From positions 1-9,045 of the forward strand of contig CACYBT010000261.1 in the NCBI GenBank assembly GCA_902772715.1: a DNA stretch of 9,045 nt, read 5' to 3'. Below the pieces are notes generated by a model. The model ran no database searches and was not told where the DNA came from. It was given only the letters and a program-made list of their open reading frames with translations. The translations under genes were made by a program, and so were the position numbers. This DNA is from an uncultured Succinivibrio sp. (GTDB lineage Bacteria > Pseudomonadota > Gammaproteobacteria > Enterobacterales > Succinivibrionaceae). This document shows, piece by piece, positions 1-6,899 of the stretch (its first letter is position 1; each line of letters starts with the position of its first letter).

Positions 1-1
1 T

Positions 2-91
2 GCTGAAATCAGCACTGGCTACGAGATAGATACACTAGGACTTGTTGCTGGGGCTTTTGACGAGTTTGGACTTGAAGGTCTAATCAAATAA
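2..91 (+). pseudogene. 3' end of a reading frame entering from outside the window; possible truncated transposase N-terminus
   Basis: An open frame runs from the window edge to a TAA at 89-91 and encodes 29 residues, including GYEIDTLGLVAGAFDEFGLE. The pattern 'LGLVAG.(F/I)DE.GL..LI' resembles the start of IS1634-type transposases with a DUF4277 domain, where a short 'LG.(L/I)VAG..DELG(I/L)' stretch lies near the N-terminus. If that is right, the frame stops only a few dozen residues into a protein normally several hundred long, so this would be a truncated remnant. The alternative is the genuine C-terminus of an unrelated gene whose body lies outside the window. What is seen is only the open frame and the short resemblance; the family assignment is inference. 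No continuation of a transposase is visible after the stop before the hairpin at 154. Confidence 0.35.
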
Positions 92-153
92 AAGAAAGAC
101 AAAAGTCAGTTTTGATATTCAGTTCTTCAATAGTTTGTTAAACAAAACACTCA

Positions 154-176
154 GAAGCCTTATTTGGTAAGGCTTC
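154..176 (-). terminator. Hairpin terminator downstream of the RND pump operon
   Basis: A perfect 9-bp inverted repeat, GAAGCCTTA at 154-162 and TAAGGCTTC at 168-176, encloses a 5-nt loop. Read on the minus strand it lies about 50 nt beyond the stop codon of the pump gene and is followed by a T-rich but interrupted tract (TGAGTGTTTTGTTT). That suits a Rho-independent terminator of moderate quality for the minus-strand operon. On the plus strand the stem is followed by GTTCATGTTG, a poorer tail, so termination of transcription coming from the fragment at 2-91 is possible but weaker. Confidence 0.65.
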
Positions 177-224
177 GTTCATGTTGCGCAATTCTCTTAC
201 GCTTTAGCATTTATAGAATCGCTA

Positions 225-3200
225 TTAACTTTTAGATGCTTTTTCAATCTGCTCATTTAATTTTTCATTGTGTTCTTTTGCCTTTTCCATTTTGACTTCA
301 CTAGGCACATATTTGGTAAAGTATCTCATGATTAGCACGAAGAAAACAGGAACATAGAAAATTGCAAGGAAAGTTGCAGTTAACATTCCACCAATAACGC
401 AGATACCGATTTCATTTCTACCTGCAGCACCAGCTCCTGATGAAACAGCCAGAGGAGCCACACCAAGAATAAAGGCCATGGAGGTCATAAGAATTGGGCG
501 GAAGCGCAATTTTGCAGCATGCACAACAGCTTCGGTTAATCTTTCGCCACGGTCATAAAGATCTTTAGCAAATTCTACGATAAGAATGGCATTTTTTGCT
601 GCCAAACCTACTGTCGTTAACAGACCAACCTGAAAATATACATCATTAGTCAGTGTCGTAATAAAAGGTATGTACTGAGTCAATATTGCTGCCAGAATTG
701 CACCTATAATACCTAAAGGAACTACTAACATAACAGCAAATGGAATTGACCAGCTTTCATACAGTGCTGCCAATGATAAAAAGACAACTAACAAGGATAT
801 CAAGTAAAGCATAGGACCTTGAGTTCCAGCAAGTCTTTCCTGATAGGAAACTCCATACCATGAAATGCCAAACCCATGTGGCAAAACCTCTCTAGCCAAA
901 CGTTCCATTTCACTCATAGCCTGACCTGATGAGACTCCTGGAGCAGCCATTCCCTGAATTTCCATAGCCGAAACGCCATTAAATCTTTCAAGGCGAGGTG
1001 AACCATATGTCCACTCCATGGATACAAAAGCATTAAACGGTACCATATTTCCATTGTTACTTTTTACATACCATTTGGATAAATCGTTTTCAGTCATGCG
1101 ATCTTGAGCCATTCCTTGAATGCGCACCTGTTTAACTCTGTTTCTATCAATAAAGTTGTCAATGTAGGCAGAACCCCATGCTGCTGAGAAGGTGTTGTTA
1201 ATATTGGCAGGAGTCAGTCCCAGTGACATTGCCTTCTCATAGTCTATATTGATTTTTAGCTGTGGTGTATCATCCATACCATTAGCTCGTACCTGAGACA
1301 ATAGCGGAGATTGTGAGGCTGCATATAAGAGTTTATTTTTTGCTTCTGTTAGTTTTTCGTGCCCTGCACCGGCATTATCTGTTAAGAATAAGTCAAAACC
1401 ATTTGCGGTACCTAGTTCCGGAATTGCTGGAATATTAAAGGCAAAAGCCAGACCGTCTCTTATACCTCCTAACAAAGGCATTTTTGCACGTTCTGCCATG
1501 GCATCAGGATGCTGTTCTTTAGATTTGCGTAAAGACCAATCTTTAAGTTTTACAAATCCCATTCCAGTGTTCTGACCCTGACCTGCAAATGAGAATCCGA
1601 CTACTGTAAGAACACAGTCAACGTTTTGTGCCTCAGCGCCTAGAAAATAATCTCTAACTTGAGAAAGAACATTGGTCGTTTTCTCTTTAGTTGCACCAGC
1701 AGGTAAAGTAACCATAGTTAAAAGTACACCTTGATCCTCACTTGGAAGGAAGGCAGTAGGAATTCTCGTAAAGCCAAAGATCAACATTACACAGATGAGG
1801 GTGTAATAAACAAGGTATCTACCAATACGCTTTACAATAACTATCACGTAGTCCTGATATTTCTTTGAAATATATCCAAAGAATCTGTTCCAATAATTGA
1901 TAAGTTTTTTTACTGGCGCGTAGAATTTGTCAAATTTATAGTTTATATAGGTAAAAGCATTACGTTTTTGTGGTTTATAGCCTGTAGGTAAAAGAATAGT
2001 AGCACATAATGCAGGTGTAAGTATGATAGCAATCAATACTGAGAGTACCATAGCAGAAACGATGGTAATTGAAAACTGACGATAAATAATACCAGTGGAA
2101 CCACCAAAGAATGCCATTGGAACGAATACTGCAGACAGAACTAAGGCTATACCAATCAGTGCACCAGTAATCTCATCCATAGATTTGATTGTTGCCTGTT
2201 TAGGTGTTAAATTTGGCTCTTCATGAAGAATACGCTCAACGTTTTCAACCACCACGATTGCATCGTCAACCAAAAGTCCGATAGCGAGTACCAAGCCAAA
2301 CATGGTAAGAGTGTTTATGGAAAATCCTAAAACCTGCATGATGGCAAATGTTCCAAGTAAAACCACTGGTACGGTAATGGAAGGGATCAGTGTGGCTCTG
2401 AAATTCTGCAAAAACAGATACATCACGAAAATAACGAGGAGAATAGCCTCAAATAAAGTGTGGTATACCTCATTAATCGAAACATCGATGAATTCAGTAG
2501 TATCGTATGGATATGTCAACTCTACCCATTCAGGAAAGTATGGCTCCATTTCGCTTACTATCTGTTTTACACGTTCAGCAGTTTCCAATGCATTGGCACC
2601 TGATGCTAGACGAACCGCCAAACCAGAACAGGCACGGCCATTATAAGCGCCCTCGGCATTATAAGTCTGTGCACCTAATTCAATTTTGGCTACATCTTTA
2701 AGTTTAACATTGGTTCCATCAGCATTAACTCTTAAAAGAATATTTTCAAATTGGGAGACATTTTCAAGTCTTTTTTGACCAGTAATTGTATAAGCATACA
2801 ATTGTCCAGGAACCGCAGGGGTTCCACCTAGAGAACCATAAGTAACTTGAGCATTCTGTTGTTGAATTGCTGCAGATATTTCACCGGCTGAAATAGCGTA
2901 ATTATTTAATTTTTCAGGATCTAGCCATACACGCATTGAATACTCAGAACCGAAAATCATTATAGAACCAACACCATCAACGCGAGACAAAGGTTCTTTT
3001 AATGTTGTTGACATGTAATCTGAAATATCTGTTGCAGTATGTTCGTTATCTTTTGATGCTAGAGATACAATGAGCAGAAATGCGTCTGTAGATTTTGAAA
3101 CATCAACACCGTTCTGCTGAACGGTAGATGGCAATTGCGATTGTGTCTGCTGCATTTTGTTCTGTACTTGAACCTGCGCAATATCAGCATTGGTGCCAGG

Positions 3201-3485
3201 CTCAAAAGTAATAACAATACTTGAATTACCAAATGAGTCAGATTGTGAGTTCATATACATAAAACCATCAAGTCCAGTCATGTTTTGCTCGATGATCTGT
3301 GTCACTGAACGCTCTACAGTTGAAGAGTCAGCACCAGGATATGACGACCTAATGGATACTGATGGAGGAGCAATTGTTGGGTATTGAGAAACAGGTAATG
3401 TTTTCACAGCAAACAAACCTGCTAACATAATACATATTGCAATCACCCAAGCAAAAATAGGGCGATTAATAAAGAAACGAGCCAT
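225..3485 (-). CDS. acrB: RND-family multidrug efflux transporter, AcrB-like (HAE-1)
   Basis: This is the inner-membrane, proton-driven pump subunit of a tripartite AcrAB-type efflux complex, expected to work as a trimer with the adaptor at 3503-4663 and an outer-membrane channel not encoded here. The 1086-residue protein begins MARFFINRPIFAWVIAI, as in AcrB, and shows the two repeated halves of six TM segments with large periplasmic loops. The proton-relay residues are present: D407 and D408 in GLLVDDAIVVVENVERIL, K964 in GLAAKNAILIVEF, and R994/T1001 in RFRPILMTS. Phenylalanines matching the AcrB drug pocket are at 136, 178, 631, 633 and 644; the equivalent of AcrB F610 is Leu626. The protein is about 37 residues longer than E. 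coli AcrB, mainly from a cytoplasmic segment between TM6 and TM7 (about 505-552) and a charged C-terminal tail (from about 1060). A GGGGGA ribosome-binding site lies just upstream of the ATG. Substrates cannot be told from sequence; the symbol is by family resemblance. Confidence 0.95.
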   Translation of the reverse strand: MARFFINRPIFAWVIAICIMLAGLFAVKTLPVSQYPTIAPPSVSIRSSYPGADSSTVERSVTQIIEQNMTGLDGFMYMNSQSDSFGNSSIVITFEPGTNADIAQVQVQNKMQQTQSQLPSTVQQNGVDVSKSTDAFLLIVSLASKDNEHTATDISDYMSTTLKEPLSRVDGVGSIMIFGSEYSMRVWLDPEKLNNYAISAGEISAAIQQQNAQVTYGSLGGTPAVPGQLYAYTITGQKRLENVSQFENILLRVNADGTNVKLKDVAKIELGAQTYNAEGAYNGRACSGLAVRLASGANALETAERVKQIVSEMEPYFPEWVELTYPYDTTEFIDVSINEVYHTLFEAILLVIFVMYLFLQNFRATLIPSITVPVVLLGTFAIMQVLGFSINTLTMFGLVLAIGLLVDDAIVVVENVERILHEEPNLTPKQATIKSMDEITGALIGIALVLSAVFVPMAFFGGSTGIIYRQFSITIVSAMVLSVLIAIILTPALCATILLPTGYKPQKRNAFTYINYKFDKFYAPVKKLINYWNRFFGYISKKYQDYVIVIVKRIGRYLVYYTLICVMLIFGFTRIPTAFLPSEDQGVLLTMVTLPAGATKEKTTNVLSQVRDYFLGAEAQNVDCVLTVVGFSFAGQGQNTGMGFVKLKDWSLRKSKEQHPDAMAERAKMPLLGGIRDGLAFAFNIPAIPELGTANGFDLFLTDNAGAGHEKLTEAKNKLLYAASQSPLLSQVRANGMDDTPQLKINIDYEKAMSLGLTPANINNTFSAAWGSAYIDNFIDRNRVKQVRIQGMAQDRMTENDLSKWYVKSNNGNMVPFNAFVSMEWTYGSPRLERFNGVSAMEIQGMAAPGVSSGQAMSEMERLAREVLPHGFGISWYGVSYQERLAGTQGPMLYLISLLVVFLSLAALYESWSIPFAVMLVVPLGIIGAILAAILTQYIPFITTLTNDVYFQVGLLTTVGLAAKNAILIVEFAKDLYDRGERLTEAVVHAAKLRFRPILMTSMAFILGVAPLAVSSGAGAAGRNEIGICVIGGMLTATFLAIFYVPVFFVLIMRYFTKYVPSEVKMEKAKEHNEKLNEQIEKASKS

Positions 3486-3502
3486 TTTATTCCCCCATTA
3501 GG

Positions 3503-4663
3503 TTATTGCTTTTTCTCGGATACATTTGCCTTATCACTAGGTGGTATTGGAGTTACAGGTACGCCAGGTCTGATTTTTTGGGTGTTGCTTACTATTACTT
3601 TGTCACCTTCCTTAAGACCACTGTTCACAATATAATATTGACCTGACTGACTTCCAAGCACGATGTTTACTCTAGCAACTGTGTTTTTTTCATCCACAAT
3701 ATAGGCGTAGGTAAGACCGTTTGCCTCTCTCTGTACACCATTTGCTTTTACTACGAGAGTCTTTGGCATAATTCCCTGATTGATGTCTCCTCTCAGAAAG
3801 ATTCCAGGGAATATAACGTGCTCAGGATTTGGAACGATGGCTCTTAAATTAACCATACCGGTTGTTTCATCAACTGTAACTTCAGAAAATTCAATGGTGC
3901 CTGGATATTTATATTTAGTGCCATCGGAATAAAAAATATCTACGGTGGCTTTACCATCTTTTGCTAGTTTTCCTTCGGTCAGATTCTTTCTAAGAAGGAT
4001 ATTTTCTTCGGCACTCTGCCCTAAATCCACGTAAATTGGATCTAATTGCTGAATTGTCGTCAGAGGACTTACCTGTCCTGCTGATACCAACGCTCCTTCT
4101 GTGATATTAGAGCGACTTATGGTTCCAGTGATTGGTGCATATACCTTAGTGTATTGTAAATTAATATTGGCTGTACTCAAATTTGCTTCGGCTGATTTAA
4201 CAGCAGCTGCTGCAGTAAGGTATGCGGCTTGAGCATCATCGTAGTCCTGCTTACTAACGGCTTTTTGTTTTAACAGACTTGTATAGCGCTCTGCTTTTAA
4301 CTGGGTTGTCCGTAAATTTGCTTTTGCGCTGGCAAGATTTGCCTCGGCTGATTTAACATTAGCCTCATAAACAGAAGGATCAATTTGATATAACTGTTGC
4401 CCCTGTTGAACTATTGAGCCTTCAGTAAAAAGTCTTTTTTGCAGGATACCCGTAACTTGAGGTCTAACTTCTGCTTTACGAGTTGCATTGGCTCTACCGG
4501 TAAGATGAGAAACTACAGGAATATCCCTTTTCTCAACAACTGTGATATCAACAGGTAAGGCTCCATGTTGCTGTTCTTCTGTTTTATCACATCCATTTAA
4601 GACCAAAAAAATAGGAAATAGTACTGAAGAATAGAGAAATATTTTCTTTTTTGTTATAAACAT
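3503..4663 (-). CDS. acrA: RND efflux periplasmic adaptor (membrane fusion) lipoprotein, AcrA-like
   Basis: This 386-residue adaptor links the RND pump to an outer-membrane channel. A lipoprotein signal peptide (KKK, hydrophobic core, lipobox LNGC) places the lipidated cysteine at C25. Asp26 at the +2 position is the Lol-avoidance signal that keeps lipoproteins in the inner membrane, as in E. coli AcrA. The domain order is typical: first lipoyl half around 64-98, an alpha-helical coiled-coil hairpin at about 100-170 rich in Ala, second lipoyl half around 172-196 (YAPITGTISRSNITEGALV), beta-barrel at about 205-295, and a membrane-proximal domain to about 370. The motif KSAEANL occurs in both arms of the hairpin (104-110 and 156-162). 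The gene ends 17 nt before the pump gene on the same strand, so the two are surely one operon. The AAGAG before the start is a weak ribosome-binding site. Confidence 0.94.
   Translation of the reverse strand: MFITKKKIFLYSSVLFPIFLVLNGCDKTEEQQHGALPVDITVVEKRDIPVVSHLTGRANATRKAEVRPQVTGILQKRLFTEGSIVQQGQQLYQIDPSVYEANVKSAEANLASAKANLRTTQLKAERYTSLLKQKAVSKQDYDDAQAAYLTAAAAVKSAEANLSTANINLQYTKVYAPITGTISRSNITEGALVSAGQVSPLTTIQQLDPIYVDLGQSAEENILLRKNLTEGKLAKDGKATVDIFYSDGTKYKYPGTIEFSEVTVDETTGMVNLRAIVPNPEHVIFPGIFLRGDINQGIMPKTLVVKANGVQREANGLTYAYIVDEKNTVARVNIVLGSQSGQYYIVNSGLKEGDKVIVSNTQKIRPGVPVTPIPPSDKANVSEKKQ
4181..4358 (-). repeat. Short near-identical direct repeat inside the adaptor gene
   Basis: Two 22-nt stretches, 4181-4202 and 4337-4358, differ at one base and lie 156 nt (52 codons) apart in the same frame. 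Each encodes the (V)KSAEAN(L) element, once in each arm of the adaptor's alpha-helical hairpin. The near identity at DNA level could reflect an internal duplication or gene conversion within the coiled coil, or just constrained heptad composition. Confidence 0.6.
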
Positions 4664-4756
4664 AATCGTGAGCTCTTAAAACCATTAATGTCAATCGGGT
4701 ATACCAATGTATTTCATCCTAAGTTGGGTATTATGCCATTTTTTGCAATAGATGTT

Positions 4757-4787
4757 ATTATACAATTATTAAAGATTTGTATGTTAA
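4757..4787 (-). promoter_or_regulatory. Candidate promoter of the acrAB-like operon
   Basis: On the minus strand a perfect TATAAT occupies 4762 down to 4757, with TTAACA (one mismatch to TTGACA) at 4787 down to 4782. The spacer is 19 nt, longer than the ideal 17. It lies about 95 nt upstream of the adaptor start codon. This is the best sigma70-like pair I can see upstream of the operon. The surrounding DNA is very AT-rich, so chance boxes are likely. A TetR-family repressor site would be expected to overlap this element, but I could not find a convincing palindrome. Confidence 0.4.
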
Positions 4788-4920
4788 TATTTATTTGTAC
4801 ATTCTTTACTTTCCATGTTTATTAACTTTAGTTTCACACATTATTTCCCATAGACAGAATAGTCTACAACCTTTATAGATAAGCGTCAGGTTTGATCAAA
4901 TTAGGTTGGAAGGCTATTTA

Positions 4921-5004
4921 GTCTACCCAAAACATTTGCGAGACTAAAGTTATTAAACAACTCTGAAACTTTATTAAATTCTGTTAAGTATGTTTTGGGC
5001 AGAT
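4921..5004. repeat. Nested inverted repeat with potential long stem-loop
   Basis: An exact 10-bp inverted repeat, CCCAAAACAT at 4926-4935 and ATGTTTTGGG at 4990-4999, extends outward after one mismatch by three more pairs and one wobble. Inside it a second exact 7-bp inverted repeat, TAAAGTT at 4945-4951 and AACTTTA at 4967-4973, is stacked with unpaired arms on both sides. The arrangement could be the structured end of a small mobile element, a transcribed RNA structure, or a bipartite protein-binding site. No gene overlaps it. Confidence 0.5.
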
Positions 5005-5135
5005 GGTGATTTTAGGTTCTTTAGAATTGAGTAGTGAAGTTTATTTCCGATAGTTAGTAACAAATACTAGATGAACATGCAGATTAAAAGTAGAATGTCC
5101 AGTGTGATAAAACGATAGTTTTTAATTGACATCAG

Positions 5136-5160
5136 AGGCTAATCATTTAAAGATTAGCTT
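5136..5160. repeat. Compact hairpin just before the TnpB remnant
   Basis: A perfect 7-bp inverted repeat, GCTAATC at 5138-5144 and GATTAGC at 5152-5158, has a 7-nt AT-only loop and can be extended by a wobble and an A-T pair. It ends a few bases before the first recognisable TnpB-like codons. Subterminal hairpins mark the ends of IS200/IS605-family elements, but in those elements the left-end hairpin lies before the full gene, while here the first third of tnpB appears to be missing, so that role is uncertain. No U-tract follows, so it is a poor terminator. Confidence 0.45.
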
Positions 5161-5165
5161 ATTAA

Positions 5166-5646
5166 GATTTAGCTCAAGGTAAAACCATGACAGACTCTAA
5201 TGCTGCGATACTTTCAGATGGAGCGTGCTATGCACATGTAAAAGATTTCGTAAAGAGCGGTACCGGATAAGCTTGCACTCATACAGATATGATTAAAACA
5301 TACAACAAAAGGCTCCTGCTGCAATAGAGAGTAAAAAAGACGAGCCATAAGCCTAATGGTAGAGCATATGACATTCCTTGAAAAATATTTACCTAATACT
5401 TCAAATAGCATAGTTAAAAATCATGACATGGTTATTATAGAAGATTTAAACCTTAAAGTTATGACTAAATTGGGCGTTCTGCAGTATTGAATGACCTAAA
5501 ATCATGTGTAAAACAAAATAAGGCCTAATTACCCAATGTTTGAAGATGTGTTAGGTGAGTTTGTAAGATTGCTTGGGTACAAGTTAAGGTCAAAGGTGGG
5601 GTTCGTTGGGCTGCCCCAAAGCAATACCTTAAAGATCAGGGGCTAA
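5166..5646 (+). pseudogene. Decayed tnpB (IS200/IS605 or IS1341-type) remnant
   Basis: TnpB is the RNA-guided nuclease carried by IS200/IS605-type elements. Three broken pieces align in order with the family. Piece A (5166-5270, ending in TAA) reads DLA..., then AAILSDGACYAHVKDF, matching the RuvC-I region 'DLG....LSDG'. After a stretch with stops and a frame change, piece B (5368-5490) reads TFLEKYL..TSNSIVKNHDMVIIEDLNLKVM, matching '.FLhKLST.iVknhD.iviEDLNvkgM' with the RuvC-II glutamate. Piece C (about 5512-5646) is in the same frame as B after stops at 5488, 5497 and 5509. It reads PNYPMFEDVLGEFVRLLGYKLRSK, then PQSNTLKIRG where TnpB has PSSKTCSxCG, so both zinc-ribbon cysteines are lost. 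The N-terminal third and the final RuvC-III 'DRD.NAA' segment are not recognisable. The gene cannot make a functional protein. Debris may extend to about 5715. Confidence 0.82.
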
Positions 5647-5746
5647 ATGAGGCCAAACAGAGAAAGAAAATCGCAAATAAATTAGCCTCTGCAGTAGGAA
5701 TTCTCTTGCTTTATCATAAAGGAGTATTTCAACGGTTCCAGAAAAA

Positions 5747-6379
5747 ATGAGAAATAAACTAGAAAATAACAGTTCAGAAACAAGAAAAAAAATCTTTGAT
5801 TGTGCACAAAGATTGTTTTCGCAAAGGGGATACGAAAGAACAAGCCTTTCTGATATTGCAAAATATGCAGGTTTAACTAGAGGGGCCATATACTGGCATT
5901 TTAAAGACAAGAAAGATTTGTTAGTTGAATTAGTTGAGTATCTTGAAAATGAAAAATTCGCTCTTAAAAAATTGCTTGATGCTGCAAACCCTAAAGAAAA
6001 GAATCCGTTAGCGGTCCTAAAAAAATGTATTTATTCAATGGTCGAGGATGATATTAAGCAGTATTTTAATTCCGCACTCATGTCCATGATTATCTCTATT
6101 GTAAATGGTTCATTGGGAGAAGGGGATGTTAGAGAAAAGCTGATGAAATTTATTGAAAAAAGAAAGAATAATATTATTGAGGTTCTAAAAAACTGTGTGC
6201 AACAGGGGCAACTGCCTCCAAATCTTGTGATAGATGCAGCAGCTGAACATCTATTAGCTTTTTGTGTCGGATATATTCATCAGGCAAGGATTGAGTATGT
6301 CCCTTATATGTCGCAACACTTTGAATTTATTATTGATCTTGAATTTGAAACTATTAAGAAATTAACTTTTGAAGAATAA
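5747..6379 (+). CDS. acrR: TetR-family transcriptional repressor, AcrR-like
   Basis: A 210-residue regulator with an N-terminal TetR helix-turn-helix (residues about 13-60) whose core is TSLSDIAKYAGLTRGAIYWHF. The 'LTRGAIYWHFKDK.DL' signature is typical of AcrR-type repressors of RND pumps. The helical C-terminal half (about 70-205) should be the ligand-binding and dimer domain. Position supports a role as repressor of the divergent adaptor-pump operon: in E. coli acrR also lies divergently next to acrAB. Here the two are 1083 nt apart because a tnpB remnant sits between. The ATG at 5747 has no well-placed ribosome-binding site: AAAGGAG at 5718-5724 is 22 nt upstream, too far. No in-frame ATG, GTG or TTG suits that site better, so the start is by homology. 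The frame itself is intact. Target and inducer are inferred. Confidence 0.88.
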   Translation: MRNKLENNSSETRKKIFDCAQRLFSQRGYERTSLSDIAKYAGLTRGAIYWHFKDKKDLLVELVEYLENEKFALKKLLDAANPKEKNPLAVLKKCIYSMVEDDIKQYFNSALMSMIISIVNGSLGEGDVREKLMKFIEKRKNNIIEVLKNCVQQGQLPPNLVIDAAAEHLLAFCVGYIHQARIEYVPYMSQHFEFIIDLEFETIKKLTFEE

Positions 6380-6383
6380 TATC

Positions 6384-6899
6384 TTATTTTATAGAACCAT
6401 CAATATTTAAGCCAACTTTTGCAGCATCAATTCCTTCTTCGGCTATTTTACTAGCATTTTGTGGTAACGGACGGGGTTTCCCTTCAGCATTAACAGCAAC
6501 ATAAACAAAAGTGGCTTCTGTTACTAAAAAGCGCTCTGCGGTTTCTCCATCTTTTTGTTCATCGAGAATTTTCTTCACCCAAATCTCAAGATGAATTTTA
6601 AGTGAGGTATGTCCAACATGACAGCATTTACCATAACAGCATACCACATCACCAACAGATACCGGCTTTAAAAATGACATTCCATCAACAGCCACCGTTA
6701 CAACTCTGCCATTTGAAATTTCCCGTGCAAGCAATGCACCGGCAATGTCCATTTGTGACATGATCCACCCACCAAATATATCTCCCGCAGGGTTCGTATC
6801 AGCAGGCATGGCAAGAGTTCTTAATAAAAGGTTACCTACAGGTGGGTGAATACGTATATCAGTATTGCAGCTATCGGTTTGGTTCATAATAACATCCAT
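6384..6899 (-). CDS. yciA: Acyl-CoA thioesterase, YciA-like (hotdog fold)
   Basis: A cytoplasmic hotdog-fold thioesterase expected to hydrolyse acyl-CoA to free acid and CoA. The core is very close to E. coli YciA: LLLRTLAMPADTN, GDIFGGWIMSQMDIAGALLA, GRVVTVAVDGMSFLKPVSVGDVVCCY, then (I/V)WVKK, VTEA.FVYVAV and EGKPR.LP. The catalytic aspartate of the family matches D40 in GDIFGGW. It is longer than the E. coli protein (171 against 132 residues), with about 12-16 extra residues at the N-terminus and about 25 after the 'RPLP' motif. The start is uncertain: Met1 (6899) has no ribosome-binding site, while Met5 (6887) has a GGA 7 nt upstream and may be the real start. It converges on acrR with only 4 nt between stop codons and diverges from the prenyltransferase gene. 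A free-standing housekeeping gene is likely. Confidence 0.9.
   Translation of the reverse strand: MDVIMNQTDSCNTDIRIHPPVGNLLLRTLAMPADTNPAGDIFGGWIMSQMDIAGALLAREISNGRVVTVAVDGMSFLKPVSVGDVVCCYGKCCHVGHTSLKIHLEIWVKKILDEQKDGETAERFLVTEATFVYVAVNAEGKPRPLPQNASKIAEEGIDAAKVGLNIDGSIK

Larger units (their letters stand above)
4664..5165. other. Non-coding region between the pump operon and the TnpB remnant
   Basis: About 500 nt without any supportable gene. The longest start-to-stop frames I noticed are around 15 codons, such as the one from the ATG near 5070. The region holds the candidate pump promoter (4757-4787), an 8-nt direct repeat TAGTCTAC (about 4860 and 4919), the nested inverted repeat at 4921-5004 and the hairpin at 5136-5160. 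The part beyond about 4860 may be mobile-element flank or decayed insertion DNA rather than ancestral intergenic sequence, because it runs directly into TnpB-like coding debris. Confidence 0.6.

Noticed and set aside
1..14. Perfect 6-bp inverted repeat TGCTGA-AA-TCAGCA at the left edge
   Set aside because: It lies inside the partial reading frame and at the window boundary; too short and without context to call a site.
2302..2701. Plus-strand open frames inside the pump gene
   Set aside because: They are shadows of the conserved minus-strand AcrB-like coding region; the translations resemble no family.
4775..4803. TGTATGT...TGTACAT stretch as a TetR/AcrR operator overlapping the pump promoter
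   Set aside because: Only 4-bp arms (TGTA/TACA or ATGT/ACAT) pair, with no extension inward or outward; in AT-rich DNA this is expected by chance.
5214..5411. Minus-strand 65-codon frame over the tnpB remnant
   Set aside because: It is opposite to the recognisable TnpB pieces and has no protein resemblance or ribosome-binding site.
4664..5720. CRISPR array or guide-RNA gene near the TnpB remnant
   Set aside because: No regularly spaced repeats are present, and the TnpB 3' end, where an omega RNA would lie, is too decayed to recognise one.
5706..5724. TATCAT (5712-5717) as -10 box and AAAGGAG as ribosome-binding site for the repressor gene
   Set aside because: No -35 at a suitable distance, and the AAAGGAG is 22 nt from the ATG with no alternative in-frame start fitting it.
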